64,000 bases of DNA from Pseudomonas oryzagri (GCF_020831405.1 NZ_JAJHPU010000031.1:1-64000), one strand, 5' to 3'; shown: positions 17,778 to 27,974, counted from the first letter of the stretch. The notes: generated from the letters alone by a model not told the origin. Numbers and translations: made by a program.

Positions 17778-17910
17778 AGGGAATGGCAGTAAATACGGCC
17801 CATGCGGCGGCATTCCGGCCGCTCCGCCAGCGCTCCAGGAGCGCCCTGCCGTCCGTCGGCGGTGACACGGAAAGCGATAAAACAGACACGGGAAAGCAAC
17901 TTTGCATTAG

Positions 17911-17938
17911 TTGATCTGTATCACTTTATGAGTATACT
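17911..17938 (+). promoter_or_regulatory. Probable sigma-70 promoter of the paaFGHIJK operon with overlapping operator
   Basis: A -35-like TTGATC (17911-17916) and a -10 TATACT (17933-17938) are 16 bp apart. The inverted repeat TGAT-CTGT-ATCA (17912-17923) covers the -35 element, and TGTATCAC (17918-17925) recurs at the other paa control regions. A repressor bound there would block the polymerase; PaaX is the likely candidate by pathway. The start codon of paaF is 126 bases downstream of the -10. Confidence 0.55.
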
Positions 17939-18063
17939 CGGCTCAAACGGCTGCCCCGTGAAGCACCCCGTCCCGGCCTCGGGAACGGGTCCCGGCAGCG
18001 ACAACAATTCCAAGAAACGAGCCCGGCGCCATGTGCCGGCGTGCACCGCGAGGATGTGTCTCC

Positions 18064-18837
18064 ATGCCTCAGACCCTTAGCGTCCTGCCCAGCGAACAGG
18101 GCGTACGCCTGATCACCCTGCAGCGCCCCGAGGCGCTCAATGCCCTCAATACCCAGCTGCTCGGCGAACTCGCCGCCGAACTGGATGCCGCCGAGCAGGA
18201 CGCCGACACCCGCGCCGTGGTCATCACCGGCAGCCGCCGCGCCTTCGCCGCCGGCGCCGACATCAAGGAGATGGCCGAGCGCGACCTGGTCGGCATCCTC
18301 GAAGACCCGCGCCTGGCCCACTGGCAACGCATCACCCGCTTCTCCAAGCCGCTGATCGCCGCGGTCAACGGCTTTGCCCTCGGCGGCGGCTGCGAGCTGG
18401 CCATGCACGCCGACATCCTCATCGCCGGCGAGGACGCCCAGTTCGGCCAGCCGGAAATCAACCTGGCGATCATGCCCGGCGCCGGCGGCACCCAGCGCCT
18501 GCTGCGCGCGGTCGGCAAGTCGCTGGCCATGCAGATGGTCCTCACCGGCGAGCCGATCGGCGCCCGCCGCGCCCTCGAGGCAGGCCTGGTCAGCGAGATC
18601 ACCCAGCCCGAACTGACCGTCGAACGCGCCGTCGCCATCGCCCGCAAGATCGCCGAGAAGGCGCCGCTGGCCGTGCGCCTGGCCAAGGAAGCGCTGCTCA
18701 AGGCCGAGGACACCGACCTCGCCAGCGGCCTGCGCTTCGAGCGCCACGCCTTCACCCTGCTGGCCGGCACCGAAGATCGCAACGAAGGCATCCGCGCCTT
18801 CCAGGAAAAACGCAAGCCGACCTACAAGGGTCGCTGA
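18064..18837 (+). CDS. paaF: PaaF, 2,3-dehydroadipyl-CoA hydratase
   Basis: 257 residues, crotonase fold. Oxyanion-hole segments AFAAGADIKEMAERD and NGFALGGGCELAMHADI are present. The acid/base Glu pair sits in GGGCELAMH and in FGQPEINLAIMPGAGGTQR, as in true hydratases. The C-terminus ends KRKPTYKGR. It hydrates 2,3-dehydroadipyl-CoA to 3-hydroxyadipyl-CoA in lower phenylacetate catabolism. The ATG at 18064 gives the normal length; an upstream in-frame ATG at 18031 would add an unusual MCRRAPRGCVS leader. It is the first gene of paaFGHIJK; paaG follows after 72 bases. Confidence 0.9.
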   Translation: MPQTLSVLPSEQGVRLITLQRPEALNALNTQLLGELAAELDAAEQDADTRAVVITGSRRAFAAGADIKEMAERDLVGILEDPRLAHWQRITRFSKPLIAAVNGFALGGGCELAMHADILIAGEDAQFGQPEINLAIMPGAGGTQRLLRAVGKSLAMQMVLTGEPIGARRALEAGLVSEITQPELTVERAVAIARKIAEKAPLAVRLAKEALLKAEDTDLASGLRFERHAFTLLAGTEDRNEGIRAFQEKRKPTYKGR

Positions 18838-18909
18838 GCGCGCCTGTCGCCCACCTGCATCGGGGGTGCCCCGCGCGCCCTCCTCTTTAATAAGAGAGAG
18901 AACCTCCCC

Positions 18910-19701
18910 ATGAGCTTCGAACACATCCTCTTCACCATCGAGCAGGGCGTCGCCACCCTGACCCTGAACCGCCCCGAGCAGCTCAACAGCTTCAACGCGC
19001 AGATGCACAAGGAAGTCCGCGAGGCACTCAAGCAGGTCCGGCAGAACGCCGAGGTGCGCTGCCTGCTGATCACCGGTGCCGGTCGCGGCTTCTGCGCCGG
19101 CCAGGACCTGGGCGATCGCAACGTGGCGCCGGGCGCCGCCGCGCCGGACCTGGGCGAGTCGATCGAGAAGAACTACAACCCGCTGATCCGCAGCCTGCGC
19201 GACCTGCCGATGCCGGTGATCTGCGCGGTCAACGGCGTGGCCGCCGGCGCCGGCGCCAACATCGCCCTGGCCTGCGACATCACTCTCGCCGCCCGCTCCG
19301 CCAGCTTTATCCAGGCGTTCTGCAAGATCGGCCTGGTGCCGGATTCGGGCGGCACCTGGACCCTGCCGCGCGCGGTCGGCATGGCCCGCGCCAAGGCCCT
19401 CGCCCTGCTGGGCGATCGCCTGTCCGCCGAGCAGGCCGAGCAGTGGGGGATGATCTGGCGCTGCGTCGACGACGCCGCCCTGCAGGACGAGGCCCTCAAG
19501 CTGGCCCGCCAGCTGGCCACCCAGCCGACCTACGGCCTGGCACTGATCAAGCGCGCGCTGAACGCCAGCGCCAGCAACAGCTTCGACGAGCAACTGGACC
19601 TTGAGCGCGACCTGCAGCGCCTGGCCGGGCGCAGCGAAGACTACCGCGAGGGCGTCAGCGCCTTCATGGCCAAGCGCACCCCCGAATTCAAGGGCCGTTG
19701 A
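18910..19701 (+). CDS. paaG: PaaG, ring-1,2-epoxyphenylacetyl-CoA isomerase
   Basis: 263 residues, crotonase fold. GRGFCAGQDLGDRNV and NGVAAGAGANIALACDI form the oxyanion hole, and CKIGLVPDSGGTWTLPRAVG carries the catalytic Asp typical of PaaG rather than the Glu of hydratases. It ends AKRTPEFKGR. PaaG isomerises the 1,2-epoxide made by PaaABCE to oxepin-CoA, the substrate of PaaZ, and also shifts double bonds later in the pathway. An AAGAGAGAGAACC purine-rich ribosome site lies before the ATG. Its stop is one base before the paaH start. Confidence 0.92.
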   Translation: MSFEHILFTIEQGVATLTLNRPEQLNSFNAQMHKEVREALKQVRQNAEVRCLLITGAGRGFCAGQDLGDRNVAPGAAAPDLGESIEKNYNPLIRSLRDLPMPVICAVNGVAAGAGANIALACDITLAARSASFIQAFCKIGLVPDSGGTWTLPRAVGMARAKALALLGDRLSAEQAEQWGMIWRCVDDAALQDEALKLARQLATQPTYGLALIKRALNASASNSFDEQLDLERDLQRLAGRSEDYREGVSAFMAKRTPEFKGR

Positions 19702-19702
19702 G

Positions 19703-21220
19703 ATGAGCGCACTGCATAAAGACGCCGCCATCGCGGTGATCGGCGCCGGCGCGATGGGCGCCGGCATCGCCCAGGTGGCGGCCCAGGCCGGCCACCCGGT
19801 GGCCCTGTTCGACACCCGCGAAGGCGCCGCCGCCCAGGCCATCGCCGGCATCGCCAGGCAGCTCGGCAAGCGCGTCGACGCCGGCAAGCTGGACGCCGCC
19901 GAGCGCGACGCCGTGATCGCCCGCCTGACCCCGGCCGAGCGCCTGGAGGATCTGGCCGGCAGCGCACTGGTGATCGAGGCCATCGTCGAGAACCTTGCGA
20001 TCAAGCGCGAGCTGTTCGCGAAGCTGGAAGCCATCTGCGGCGCGGACTGCATCCTCGCCAGCAACACCTCCTCGCTGTCGATCACCTCGCTGGCCGCCAC
20101 CTTGCAGCGCCCCGAGCGCGTCGCCGGCCTGCACTTCTTCAACCCGGCGCCGGTGATGGCGCTGGTGGAGATCGTCGCGGGACTTGCCAGCGACAAGGCG
20201 GTGGTCGACTGCCTGTACGCCACCGCCAAGGCGTGGGGCAAGAAGCCGGTGCACACCAAGTCCACCCCGGGCTTCATCGTCAACCGCGTGGCCCGGCCGT
20301 TCTACGCCGAAAGCCTGCGCCTGCTGCAGGAAGGCGCCGGCGACTGCGCCAGCCTCGATGCCCTGCTGCGCGACGCCGGCGGCTTCCGCATGGGTGCCTT
20401 CGAGCTGACCGACCTGATCGGCCACGACGTCAACTACGCGGTGACCTGCTCGGTGTTCGACGCCTACTACGGCGACTTCCGCTTCCAGCCGTCCCTGATC
20501 CAGAAGGAGCTGGTCGACGCCGGCCGCTTCGGCCGCAAGAGCGGCCGCGGCTTCTACGACTACGCCGAAGGCGCCGAGCGCCCCGCCGCGCAGAGCCTGC
20601 CGGCCGCCGCCAAGCCCGACTGCGTGGTGGTGGAAGGCGACCTCGGCCCGGCTAGCGCGCTGATCGAGCGCATCGAAGCCGCCGGCATCGAGATCGTCCG
20701 CCGCGACGGCACCGGTCTGATCCGCGTCGGCGAAGCGGTACTGGCGCTGAGCGACGGCCGCATGGCCGCCGAACGCGCTCGCGATGAAGGCCTGCGCAAC
20801 CTGGCGCTGTTCGACCTGGCCCTGGACTACGCGAAAGCGTCCCGTCTGGCCGTGGCCTTCGCCGCCGGCTGCGACCAAGCGGCCCGCGACGCGGTCGCAG
20901 GTCTCCTGCAGGCCGCCGGCATCGTCGTCACCGAAGTGACCGACAGCCCGGCGCTGGTGGTGCTGCGCACCGTGGCGATGCTCGCCAACGAGGCCGCCGA
21001 CGCCGTGCTGCAGGGCGTCGGCACCGCCGCCGACATCGACCTGGCGATGTGCGCCGGGGTGAACTATCCCAAGGGTCCGCTGGCCTGGGCCGACGCCATC
21101 GGCGTGGGCACCGTGCTGACCGCCCTCGATCACCTGCAGCGCAGCTACGGCGAGGACCGCTACCGCCCGTCCCTGCTGCTGCGTCGCCTGCACTGCGCCG
21201 GAGAGCGTTTCCATGACTGA
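19703..21220 (+). CDS. paaH: PaaH, 3-hydroxyadipyl-CoA dehydrogenase
   Basis: 505 residues. The N-terminal Rossmann motif GAGAMGAGIAQVAAQAG binds NAD. EAIVENLAIKRELF, SNTSSLSI and GLHFFNPAPVMALVEI are standard 3-hydroxyacyl-CoA dehydrogenase signatures, with catalytic His in HFFNP. The C-terminal dimerisation domain is duplicated (YGDFRFQPSLIQKELVDAG and YGEDRYRPSLLLRRL). It oxidises 3-hydroxyadipyl-CoA to 3-oxoadipyl-CoA. The length fits the Pseudomonas form (about 505) rather than the 475-residue E. coli form. It starts one base after paaG and overlaps paaI by eight bases. Confidence 0.9.
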   Translation: MSALHKDAAIAVIGAGAMGAGIAQVAAQAGHPVALFDTREGAAAQAIAGIARQLGKRVDAGKLDAAERDAVIARLTPAERLEDLAGSALVIEAIVENLAIKRELFAKLEAICGADCILASNTSSLSITSLAATLQRPERVAGLHFFNPAPVMALVEIVAGLASDKAVVDCLYATAKAWGKKPVHTKSTPGFIVNRVARPFYAESLRLLQEGAGDCASLDALLRDAGGFRMGAFELTDLIGHDVNYAVTCSVFDAYYGDFRFQPSLIQKELVDAGRFGRKSGRGFYDYAEGAERPAAQSLPAAAKPDCVVVEGDLGPASALIERIEAAGIEIVRRDGTGLIRVGEAVLALSDGRMAAERARDEGLRNLALFDLALDYAKASRLAVAFAAGCDQAARDAVAGLLQAAGIVVTEVTDSPALVVLRTVAMLANEAADAVLQGVGTAADIDLAMCAGVNYPKGPLAWADAIGVGTVLTALDHLQRSYGEDRYRPSLLLRRLHCAGERFHD

Positions 21221-21670
21221 GCACAACCATAACCAGCTGCCGCCCCAGGAGCTGGCCGAGGCCTGCGCCGACGCCATGTACGAGCGCGACCTCGCCGTGC
21301 GTCACCTTGGCATCAAGATCCTGCGCATGGCGCCGGGCGAAGCCGACCTGCAGATGACCATCAGCGAGACCATGATCCAGGGCCACGCCAGCTGCCACGG
21401 CGGCTACCTGTTCACCCTCGCCGACTCGGCCTTTGCCTACGCCTGCAACAGCTACGACGACGCCACCGTCGCGCTCGGCGCCAGCATCGACTTCATCGCC
21501 CCCGGCCGCCTCGGCGACGTGCTCACCGCGCGCGCCACCCAGGTCAGCCGCAGCGGCCGCACCGGCAACTACGACGTGCGCATCGAGAACCAGCACGGCC
21601 AACTGATCGCCGTGTTCCACGGCAAGTCCTACAAGATTCGCGGCACCGTCCGCCCGCAGGAGAACCAGGC

Positions 21671-21674
<4 letters not shown>
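21213..21674 (+). CDS. paaI: PaaI, hydroxyphenylacetyl-CoA thioesterase
   Basis: 153 residues, hotdog fold. The PaaI active-site segment MIQGHASCHGGYLFTLADSA is present with its catalytic Asp, followed by YACNSY and IDFIAPGRLGD. PaaI hydrolyses ring-hydroxylated or otherwise stalled phenylacetyl-CoA derivatives and so recycles CoA. The start overlaps paaH by eight bases and the stop overlaps paaJ as ATGA, so expression is tightly coupled. Confidence 0.92.
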
Positions 21675-22876
<1,202 letters not shown>

Positions 22877-22882
22877 TTCCCG

Positions 22883-22909
22883 CCCCGGCGCGCCGCCCGC
22901 GCGCCGGGG
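22883..22909 (+). other. GC-rich hairpin between paaJ and paaK
   Basis: CCCCGGCGCG (22883-22892) pairs with CGCGCCGGGG (22900-22909) around a 7-base loop. There is no T-run, so it is more likely a processing or stability element than a terminator. The paaJ-paaK gap is 101 bases. Confidence 0.45.
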
Positions 22910-22977
22910 CCAGCAAGACAAATACAACGGGCGGCACAGACCGCCCGCGGCTCCCGACAAGAACAAAGAGAGATGCC

Positions 22978-24303
22978 ATGAACGCCATGCACAACGCCTC
23001 TGCGCACACCGCCCTCATCGATCCGATGGAAACCGCCAGCCTCGATCACCTGCGCGCCCACCAGCTCGAGCGCCTGCGCTGGTCCCTGCAGCACGCCTAC
23101 GACAACGTGCCGGTGTACCGCAAGAAGTTCGAGGCACTCGGCGTGCACCCGAGCGACCTGAAGTCGCTGGCCGACATCGCCAAGTTCCCCTTCACCACCA
23201 AGAGCGACCTGCGCGACAGCTACCCGTTCGGCATGTTCGCCGTGCCGATGGAGCGCGTCTCGCGCGTGCATGCCTCCAGCGGCACCACCGGCCAGCCCAC
23301 CGTGGTCGGCTACACCGCCAACGACATCGACACCTGGGCCAACCTGGTGGCGCGCTCGATCCGCGCCGCCGGCGGCCGCCCCGGGGATCGCGTGCACGTC
23401 GCCTACGGCTACGGCCTGTTCACCGGCGGCCTGGGCGCCCACTACGGCGCCGAACGCCTGGGCTGCACGGTGATCCCGATGTCCGGCGGCCAGACCGAGA
23501 AGCAGGTCCAGCTGATCAAGGACTTCCAGCCCGACATCATCATGGTCACCCCCTCGTACATGCTGAACATCGCCGACGAGCTGGAGCGCCAGGGCATCAA
23601 CCCGCACAAGCTGGCGCTGCGCCTGGGCATCTTCGGCGCCGAGCCGTGGACCGGCCAGCTGCGCGGCGAGCTGGAGAGCCGCCTGGGCATCCAGGCCATG
23701 GACATCTACGGCCTCTCCGAGGTGATGGGCCCGGGCGTGGCCATGGAGTGCGCCGACTGCAAGGACGGCCCGACCATCTGGGAAGACCACTTCTTCCCCG
23801 AGATCATCGACCCCGTGACCGGCGAGGTACTGCCGGACGGCCAGATGGGCGAGCTGGTGTTCACCTCGCTGTCCAAGGAAGCGCTGCCGATCATCCGCTA
23901 CCGTACCCGCGACCTGACCCGCCTGCTGCCGGGCACCACCCGCGCCATGCGCCGCATCGACAAGATCACCGGGCGCAGCGACGACATGCTGATCATCCGC
24001 GGGGTCAACGTGTTCCCCACGCAGATCGAGGAGCAGGTATTGAAAGTCAAACAGCTTTCCGCGCAATACGAGCTGCATGTGTATCGCAATGGCAACCTCG
24101 ACGGCATGGACGTGCACGTCGAGCTCAAGCCGGAGTTCGGCCACCTGGAGGACACCGAACTCAACGCGGTGAGCCGCGAGTTGGCGCACCACATCAAGAG
24201 CAGCGTCGGCATCAGCACGCGCATCCAGATCAAGCCGGCGTTCAGCCTCAAGCGCTCGGAAGGCAAGGCCTGCCACGTCTACGACACGCGCAAGGCCGGC
24301 TAA
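22978..24303 (+). CDS. paaK: PaaK, phenylacetate-CoA ligase
   Basis: 441 residues, adenylate-forming enzyme. The P-loop is VHASSGTTGQPTVVGYT (about residue 98), and the AMP-site motifs are YGYGLFTGGLGAHYG, GIFGAEPWT and MDIYGLSEVMGPGVAMECAD. The C-terminal domain has KITGRSDDMLIIRGVNVFPT. It activates phenylacetate with ATP and CoA as the first committed step. A purine-rich ribosome site (AAAGAGAG) precedes the ATG at 22978; the longer upstream open frame is a shadow of paaJ. An intrinsic terminator follows, so this ends the paaFGHIJK operon. Confidence 0.93.
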   Translation: MNAMHNASAHTALIDPMETASLDHLRAHQLERLRWSLQHAYDNVPVYRKKFEALGVHPSDLKSLADIAKFPFTTKSDLRDSYPFGMFAVPMERVSRVHASSGTTGQPTVVGYTANDIDTWANLVARSIRAAGGRPGDRVHVAYGYGLFTGGLGAHYGAERLGCTVIPMSGGQTEKQVQLIKDFQPDIIMVTPSYMLNIADELERQGINPHKLALRLGIFGAEPWTGQLRGELESRLGIQAMDIYGLSEVMGPGVAMECADCKDGPTIWEDHFFPEIIDPVTGEVLPDGQMGELVFTSLSKEALPIIRYRTRDLTRLLPGTTRAMRRIDKITGRSDDMLIIRGVNVFPTQIEEQVLKVKQLSAQYELHVYRNGNLDGMDVHVELKPEFGHLEDTELNAVSRELAHHIKSSVGISTRIQIKPAFSLKRSEGKACHVYDTRKAG

Positions 24304-24320
24304 GCGCGGTACTCCTTCGG

Positions 24321-24344
24321 GCCCCGCTTCGGCGGGGCTTTTTT
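24321..24344 (+). terminator. Intrinsic terminator after paaK
   Basis: The stem GCCCCGC (24321-24327) and GCGGGGC (24332-24338) has a TTCG tetraloop and is followed by six T. Confidence 0.93.
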
Positions 24345-24378
24345 ATGCCCGCACAGCGCCAGCACGGCCCTGATCGTA

Positions 24379-24470
24379 CCCACGCTCCGCGTGGGCACGC
24401 CGCCACGGGCGCTCCTGCGCCCCGGGACGCGGAGCGTCCCGCCTCGGGCTCCCACGCCGGAGCGTGGGAG
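24379..24470. repeat. Array of three related ACGC/GCGT hairpins
   Basis: CCCACGC-tcc-GCGTGGG (24379-24395), GGGACGC-gga-GCGTCCC (24424-24440) and CTCCCACGC-cgga-GCGTGGGAG (about 24450-24471) follow one another in the paaK-paaA gap. The shared ACGC/GCGT core suggests decay or expansion of one intergenic palindrome. Confidence 0.6.
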
Positions 24471-24507
24471 CCATCGTCGCTTCGGAAGGCCGGCCTGCGC
24501 CGTGGTG

Positions 24508-24714
24508 CGTAGGGTGGGTTAGGCCGCAGGCCGTAACCCACCAACCGGCCGCCAGGCCGGCCCATCGCGATGCCTGGCGGCATCGTTGGTGGGTTACGCC
24601 GCGTGGCGGCTAACCCACCCTACGCCCCCTGGGCAACGCCTCGCTCGCGCTGAGCGTGCCCATGCAGCGGGCCGGGCAATGGGTTACGCCGCCTACGCAC
24701 CAATCCAACCAGTA
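24508..24714. repeat. 207-bp intergenic repeat, unit 1
   Basis: The first 117 bp (24508-24624) begin CGTAGGGTGGGTTA and end TAACCCACCCTACG, an exact 14-bp terminal inverted repeat, with internal inverted segments (CGTAACCCACC near the left, GGTGGGTTACG on the right). The next about 90 bp, starting in CCCCTGGGCAACG, also recur in unit 2. No open frame is credible here. Confidence 0.8.
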
Positions 24715-24916
24715 CGTAGGGTGGGTTAGGCCGCAGGCCGTAACCCACCAACCGGCCACCAGGCCGGCCCATCGCGATGCCTGGCGGCATCGTTGGCGGG
24801 TTACGCCGCGGGGCGGCTAACCCACCCTACGTCTCTGCGCAACGCTTTGCTCGCGCTGAGCGTACCCACGCAGCGGGCCGGGCAATGGGTTACGCCGCCT
24901 ACGCACCAATCCGACC
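24715..24916. repeat. 207-bp intergenic repeat, unit 2 (tandem)
   Basis: A direct tandem copy of unit 1. The 117-bp inverted-end module lies at 24715-24831 and the trailing segment runs to about 24916, with scattered substitutions and one single-base gap. The remainder to 25100 shows no recognisable feature. Confidence 0.8.
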
Positions 24917-25103
24917 GGCGGGAAGCATATCGCCGCGCGCCCGGAACAGCCGCGTCCGGCCTTGCCATGGGGAGCCCGACCGCCTCCCCGGGCGCCGCCC
25001 AGAAAGGCTCTGGAATAGGCCTTTCAGGCGAGCGCACCGGCCCGCCGCAAACGTCACGCGAGTCACGCTGCGCATCGCTCTGAAAACCGTTTCACTCATC
25101 GCC

Positions 25104-25162
25104 AAACGATACAAAGCGACACTGAAAGGATTTTCTTGCATGTGATTTATGTATCATATAAA
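25104..25162 (+). promoter_or_regulatory. paaA promoter region with two TGTATC motifs
   Basis: TGTATCAT (25151-25158 region) lies inside TGAT-N6-ATCA (25143-25156), and its reverse-strand relative TTTGTATCGTTT covers 25104-25115. TTGCAT (25136-25141) and TATAAA (25157-25162) are possible -35/-10 elements, but their spacing is only 15. The same TGTATC core occurs at the paaN/paaF control region. Confidence 0.45.
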
Positions 25163-25219
25163 AATACAGAAAGCCCAGGCGCTGCCCTGCCTGCAACCAC
25201 GGCCGGAGAAAACAAGAAA

Positions 25220-26212
25220 ATGTACGCACAACTCGTCGAAACCGGAGTCAAGCGCGTCAAGAGCCTCGAGGAGATGTCTCCCGAGGAACGCGCCTTCCAG
25301 GAACGCATCGATGCCGAGATCAAGATCGAGCCGAAGAACTGGATGCCGGACGCCTATCGGCAGACCCTGATCCGCCAGATCTCCCAGCACGCCCACTCGG
25401 AAATCGTCGGCATGCTGCCCGAGGGCAACTGGGTCACCCGCGCGCCGACCCTGAAGCGCAAGCTGCAGCTGATGGCCAAGATCCAGGACGAAGCCGGCCA
25501 CGGCATGTACCTGTACAGCGCCATGGAGACCCTCGGCGCCGACCGCGACGAGGAGATCGACAAGCTCCACGCCGGCAAGGCCAAGTACTCGAGCATCTTC
25601 AACTACCCGACCCTGAACTGGGCCGACATGGGTGCGGTGGGCTGGCTGGTCGACGGCGCCGCCATCGTCAACCAGGTGGTGCTGCAGCGCACCAGCTACG
25701 GTCCCTACTCGCGCGCGATGATCCGCATCTGCAAGGAAGAGAGCTTCCACCAGCGCCAGGGCTACGAAATCCTCCTGACCATGATGCGTCACGGCAACCA
25801 GGCCCAGAAGGACATGGTTCAGGACGCCATCAACCGCCTGTGGTGGCCGTCGCTGATGATGTTCGGCCCGAGCGACGCCGACTCGCCCAACAGCGCGCAG
25901 TCGATGTCCTGGAAGATCAAGCGCATGAGCAACGACGACCTGCGTCAGCGCTTCATCGACCAGACCGTGCCGCAACTGGAATTCCTCGGCTGCACCGCTC
26001 CCGACCCGGACCTCAAGTGGAACGAGGAGCGCGGCCACTACGACTTCGGCCAGATCAACTGGCAGGAGTTCTACGACGTGCTCAAGGGCAACGGCCCGTG
26101 CAACCGCGAACGCATCGCCACCCGCCGCAAGGCGCTCGACGATGGCAAGTGGGTCCGCGAAGCCGCCGTCGCCCACGCCGCCAAACGCCAACAAAAACAA
26201 AACGCTGCCTGA
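25220..26212 (+). CDS. paaA: PaaA, phenylacetyl-CoA 1,2-epoxidase catalytic subunit
   Basis: 330 residues, ferritin-like di-iron oxygenase. The iron ligands sit in [19 protein letters not shown] (ExxH) and [16 protein letters not shown] (ExxH), with further Glu residues in helices before them. The start is ATG 25220 after GAGAAAACAAGAAA; an in-frame TTG at 25136 falls inside the promoter region and was rejected. PaaA with PaaC forms the heterotetramer that epoxidises phenylacetyl-CoA, taking electrons from PaaE; PaaB bridges the complex. It is the first gene of paaABCDE. Confidence 0.93.
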   Translation: MYAQLVETGVKRVKSLEEMSPEERAFQERIDAEIKIEPKNWMPDAYRQTLIRQISQHAHSEIVGMLPEGNWVTRAPTLKRKLQLMAKIQDEAGHGMYLYSAMETLGADRDEEIDKLHAGKAKYSSIFNYPTLNWADMGAVGWLVDGAAIVNQVVLQRTSYGPYSRAMIRICKEESFHQRQGYEILLTMMRHGNQAQKDMVQDAINRLWWPSLMMFGPSDADSPNSAQSMSWKIKRMSNDDLRQRFIDQTVPQLEFLGCTAPDPDLKWNEERGHYDFGQINWQEFYDVLKGNGPCNRERIATRRKALDDGKWVREAAVAHAAKRQQKQNAA

Positions 26213-26239
26213 TCGGCGCCTGAACCGGAGAACCCTGTC

Positions 26240-26521
26240 ATGTCCGAATGGATCCTTTTCGAAGTTTTCGTCCGCTCCAAGCACGGCCTGAACCACAAGC
26301 ACGTCGGCAGCGTGCACGCCGCCGACGCCAACATGGCCCTGGAAAGCGCCCGTGACCTGTACACCCGCCGCAACGAAGGCGTGAGCATCTGGGTCGTGCC
26401 CTCGGCGCAGATCACCGCCACCGCCGGCGACGAGAAAGAGCCGTTCTTCGACCCGTCGCAGGACAAGGTCTACCGTCACGCCAGCTTCTACGAGCTGCCC
26501 GACGAAGTCGGTCACATGTGA
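26240..26521 (+). CDS. paaB: PaaB, phenylacetyl-CoA epoxidase subunit
   Basis: 93 residues, the usual size. WILFEVFVRSKHGLNHKHVG and ESARDLYTRRNEGVSIWVVP are the PaaB signature, and the end KVYRHASFYELPDEVGHM is typical. It has no catalytic residues; it is a small structural subunit required for the active PaaABCE complex. It lies 27 bases after paaA and 11 before paaC. Confidence 0.93.
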   Translation: MSEWILFEVFVRSKHGLNHKHVGSVHAADANMALESARDLYTRRNEGVSIWVVPSAQITATAGDEKEPFFDPSQDKVYRHASFYELPDEVGHM

Positions 26522-26532
26522 GGAAGCCGGTC

Positions 26533-27297
26533 ATGACTGACAACAAGAACGATCTGATCGAATACCTGCTGCGCCTTGCCGACAACGCCATGATCAATGG
26601 CCAGCGTCTGTGCGAGTGGTGCGGCCATGCCCCGGCCCTGGAAGAGGAAATGGCGTTGATGAACGTCGCCCTCGACCTGGTCGGCCAGGCCCGCAACTGG
26701 TACGAGTACGCCGCCGAGCTGCTGGCCGACGGTCGCGACGCCGACCGCCTGGCCTTCACCCGCGACGAGCGCGACTTCCGCAACACCCTCTTGGTCGAGC
26801 AGCCCAACGGCGACTACGCGGTGACCACCGCCAAGCTGTTCCTGTTCGACGCCTGGCACCTGCACACCCTGCAGGCGCTGACCGCCTCCAAGGATGAGCG
26901 CATCGCCGCCATCGCCGCCAAGGGCGTCAAGGAAGCGACCTACCACCTGCGCCGCTCCGGCGAGTGGGTCGAGCGCCTGGGCGACGGCACCGAGGAAAGC
27001 CGCCAGCGCATGCTCGCCGCGATCGACGAGCTGTGGCGCTTCACCGGCGACCTGCTGGCCGGCGACGCCATCCAGCAGCGCCTGGCCGAGGCCGGCATCG
27101 CCGCCGACGCCGCAGCTGTCGCTGCCGCCTGGCAGGCGACCGTCGAGCAGGTGTTCGGCGCCACCAACCTGCCGGTTCCGCAGCCCTCCAGCTACTTCTA
27201 CCTGGACGGCAAGAAGGGCCTGCACACCGAGCACCTGGGCATCCTGCTGGCGGAGATGCAGTTCCTGCAGCGCGCCTACCCCGGCGCGACCTGGTAA
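26533..27297 (+). CDS. paaC: PaaC, phenylacetyl-CoA epoxidase structural subunit
   Basis: 254 residues, ferritin-like helical bundle. RLADNAMINGQRLCEWCGHA, LEEEMALMNVALDLVGQARN and FLFDAWHLHTL match PaaC. It retains parts of the di-iron fold but is the non-catalytic partner of PaaA. ATG 26533 was chosen because AGGAAG precedes it; an in-frame start at 26518 overlaps paaB. A short gap of 34 bases leads to paaD. Confidence 0.92.
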   Translation: MTDNKNDLIEYLLRLADNAMINGQRLCEWCGHAPALEEEMALMNVALDLVGQARNWYEYAAELLADGRDADRLAFTRDERDFRNTLLVEQPNGDYAVTTAKLFLFDAWHLHTLQALTASKDERIAAIAAKGVKEATYHLRRSGEWVERLGDGTEESRQRMLAAIDELWRFTGDLLAGDAIQQRLAEAGIAADAAAVAAAWQATVEQVFGATNLPVPQPSSYFYLDGKKGLHTEHLGILLAEMQFLQRAYPGATW

Positions 27298-27331
27298 GCC
27301 CGGTCCGTAACCGACGATCCGCGGAGGAGCC

Positions 27332-27931
27332 ATGAGCAACGCATCCGAGCTCGACGCCCTGTTCGGCGGCAGTCCCGTCGCCGGCATGGGCAACAGCGAT
27401 CGGTCCGCCGGACTGATCGCCTCCGACGGCGGCGCGCGCGTGGCGGACGAATCCGACCTGCCGCGCGCCTGGCAGGTGCTGGAGCAGGTGATGGACCCGG
27501 AAGTGCCGGTGGTCAGCGTGGTCGACCTCGGCATCATCCGCGAGGTCAGCTGGGCCGATGGCCACCTGCAGGTGGCCGTCACCCCGACCTACTCCGGCTG
27601 CCCGGCCACCGAGCTGATCGAGACCGAGGTGAGCCGCGCGCTGGAACGCGCCGGCTTCCGCGCCCCGCGCCTGGAGCGCCGCCTGGCGCCGGCCTGGACC
27701 ACCGACTGGATCAGCGAGCAGGGCCGCGAGCGCCTGCGCGTGTACGGCATCGCCCCGCCGGCCGGCAGCACCAGCAAGCGCAGCCTGCTGGGCGAGAAGG
27801 ACGAGATCTGCTGCCCGCACTGCGGCAGCCACGAGACCGAAGTGGTCAGCCAGTTCGGCTCCACCGCCTGCAAGGCCCTGTACCGCTGCCGCTCCTGCCT
27901 GGAGCCCTTCGACTATTTCAAGTGCATCTGA
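27332..27931 (+). CDS. paaD: PaaD, MIP18/SufT-like maturation factor for the epoxidase
   Basis: 199 residues. The DUF59/MIP18 core (WQVLEQVMDPEVPVVSVVDL, TPTYSGCPATE with the conserved Cys) occupies about 45-110. The C-terminal zinc-binding part has CCPHCGSHE and YRCRSCLEPFDYFKC. An N-terminal extension of about 40 residues (ALFGGSPVAGMGNSDRSAG) is longer than in E. coli PaaD. It is thought to help assemble metal centres of the complex, probably the Fe-S cluster of PaaE. Confidence 0.9.
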   Translation: MSNASELDALFGGSPVAGMGNSDRSAGLIASDGGARVADESDLPRAWQVLEQVMDPEVPVVSVVDLGIIREVSWADGHLQVAVTPTYSGCPATELIETEVSRALERAGFRAPRLERRLAPAWTTDWISEQGRERLRVYGIAPPAGSTSKRSLLGEKDEICCPHCGSHETEVVSQFGSTACKALYRCRSCLEPFDYFKCI

Positions 27932-27974
27932 ACGGCTCGCCCACCGCCGCGACGCGAGCCTGGAGAACAACAAG

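Noticed and set aside
25136-25219. TTG start adding 28 residues to PaaA
   Set aside because: It lies within the promoter and operator motifs; ATG 25220 gives the normal PaaA N-terminus.
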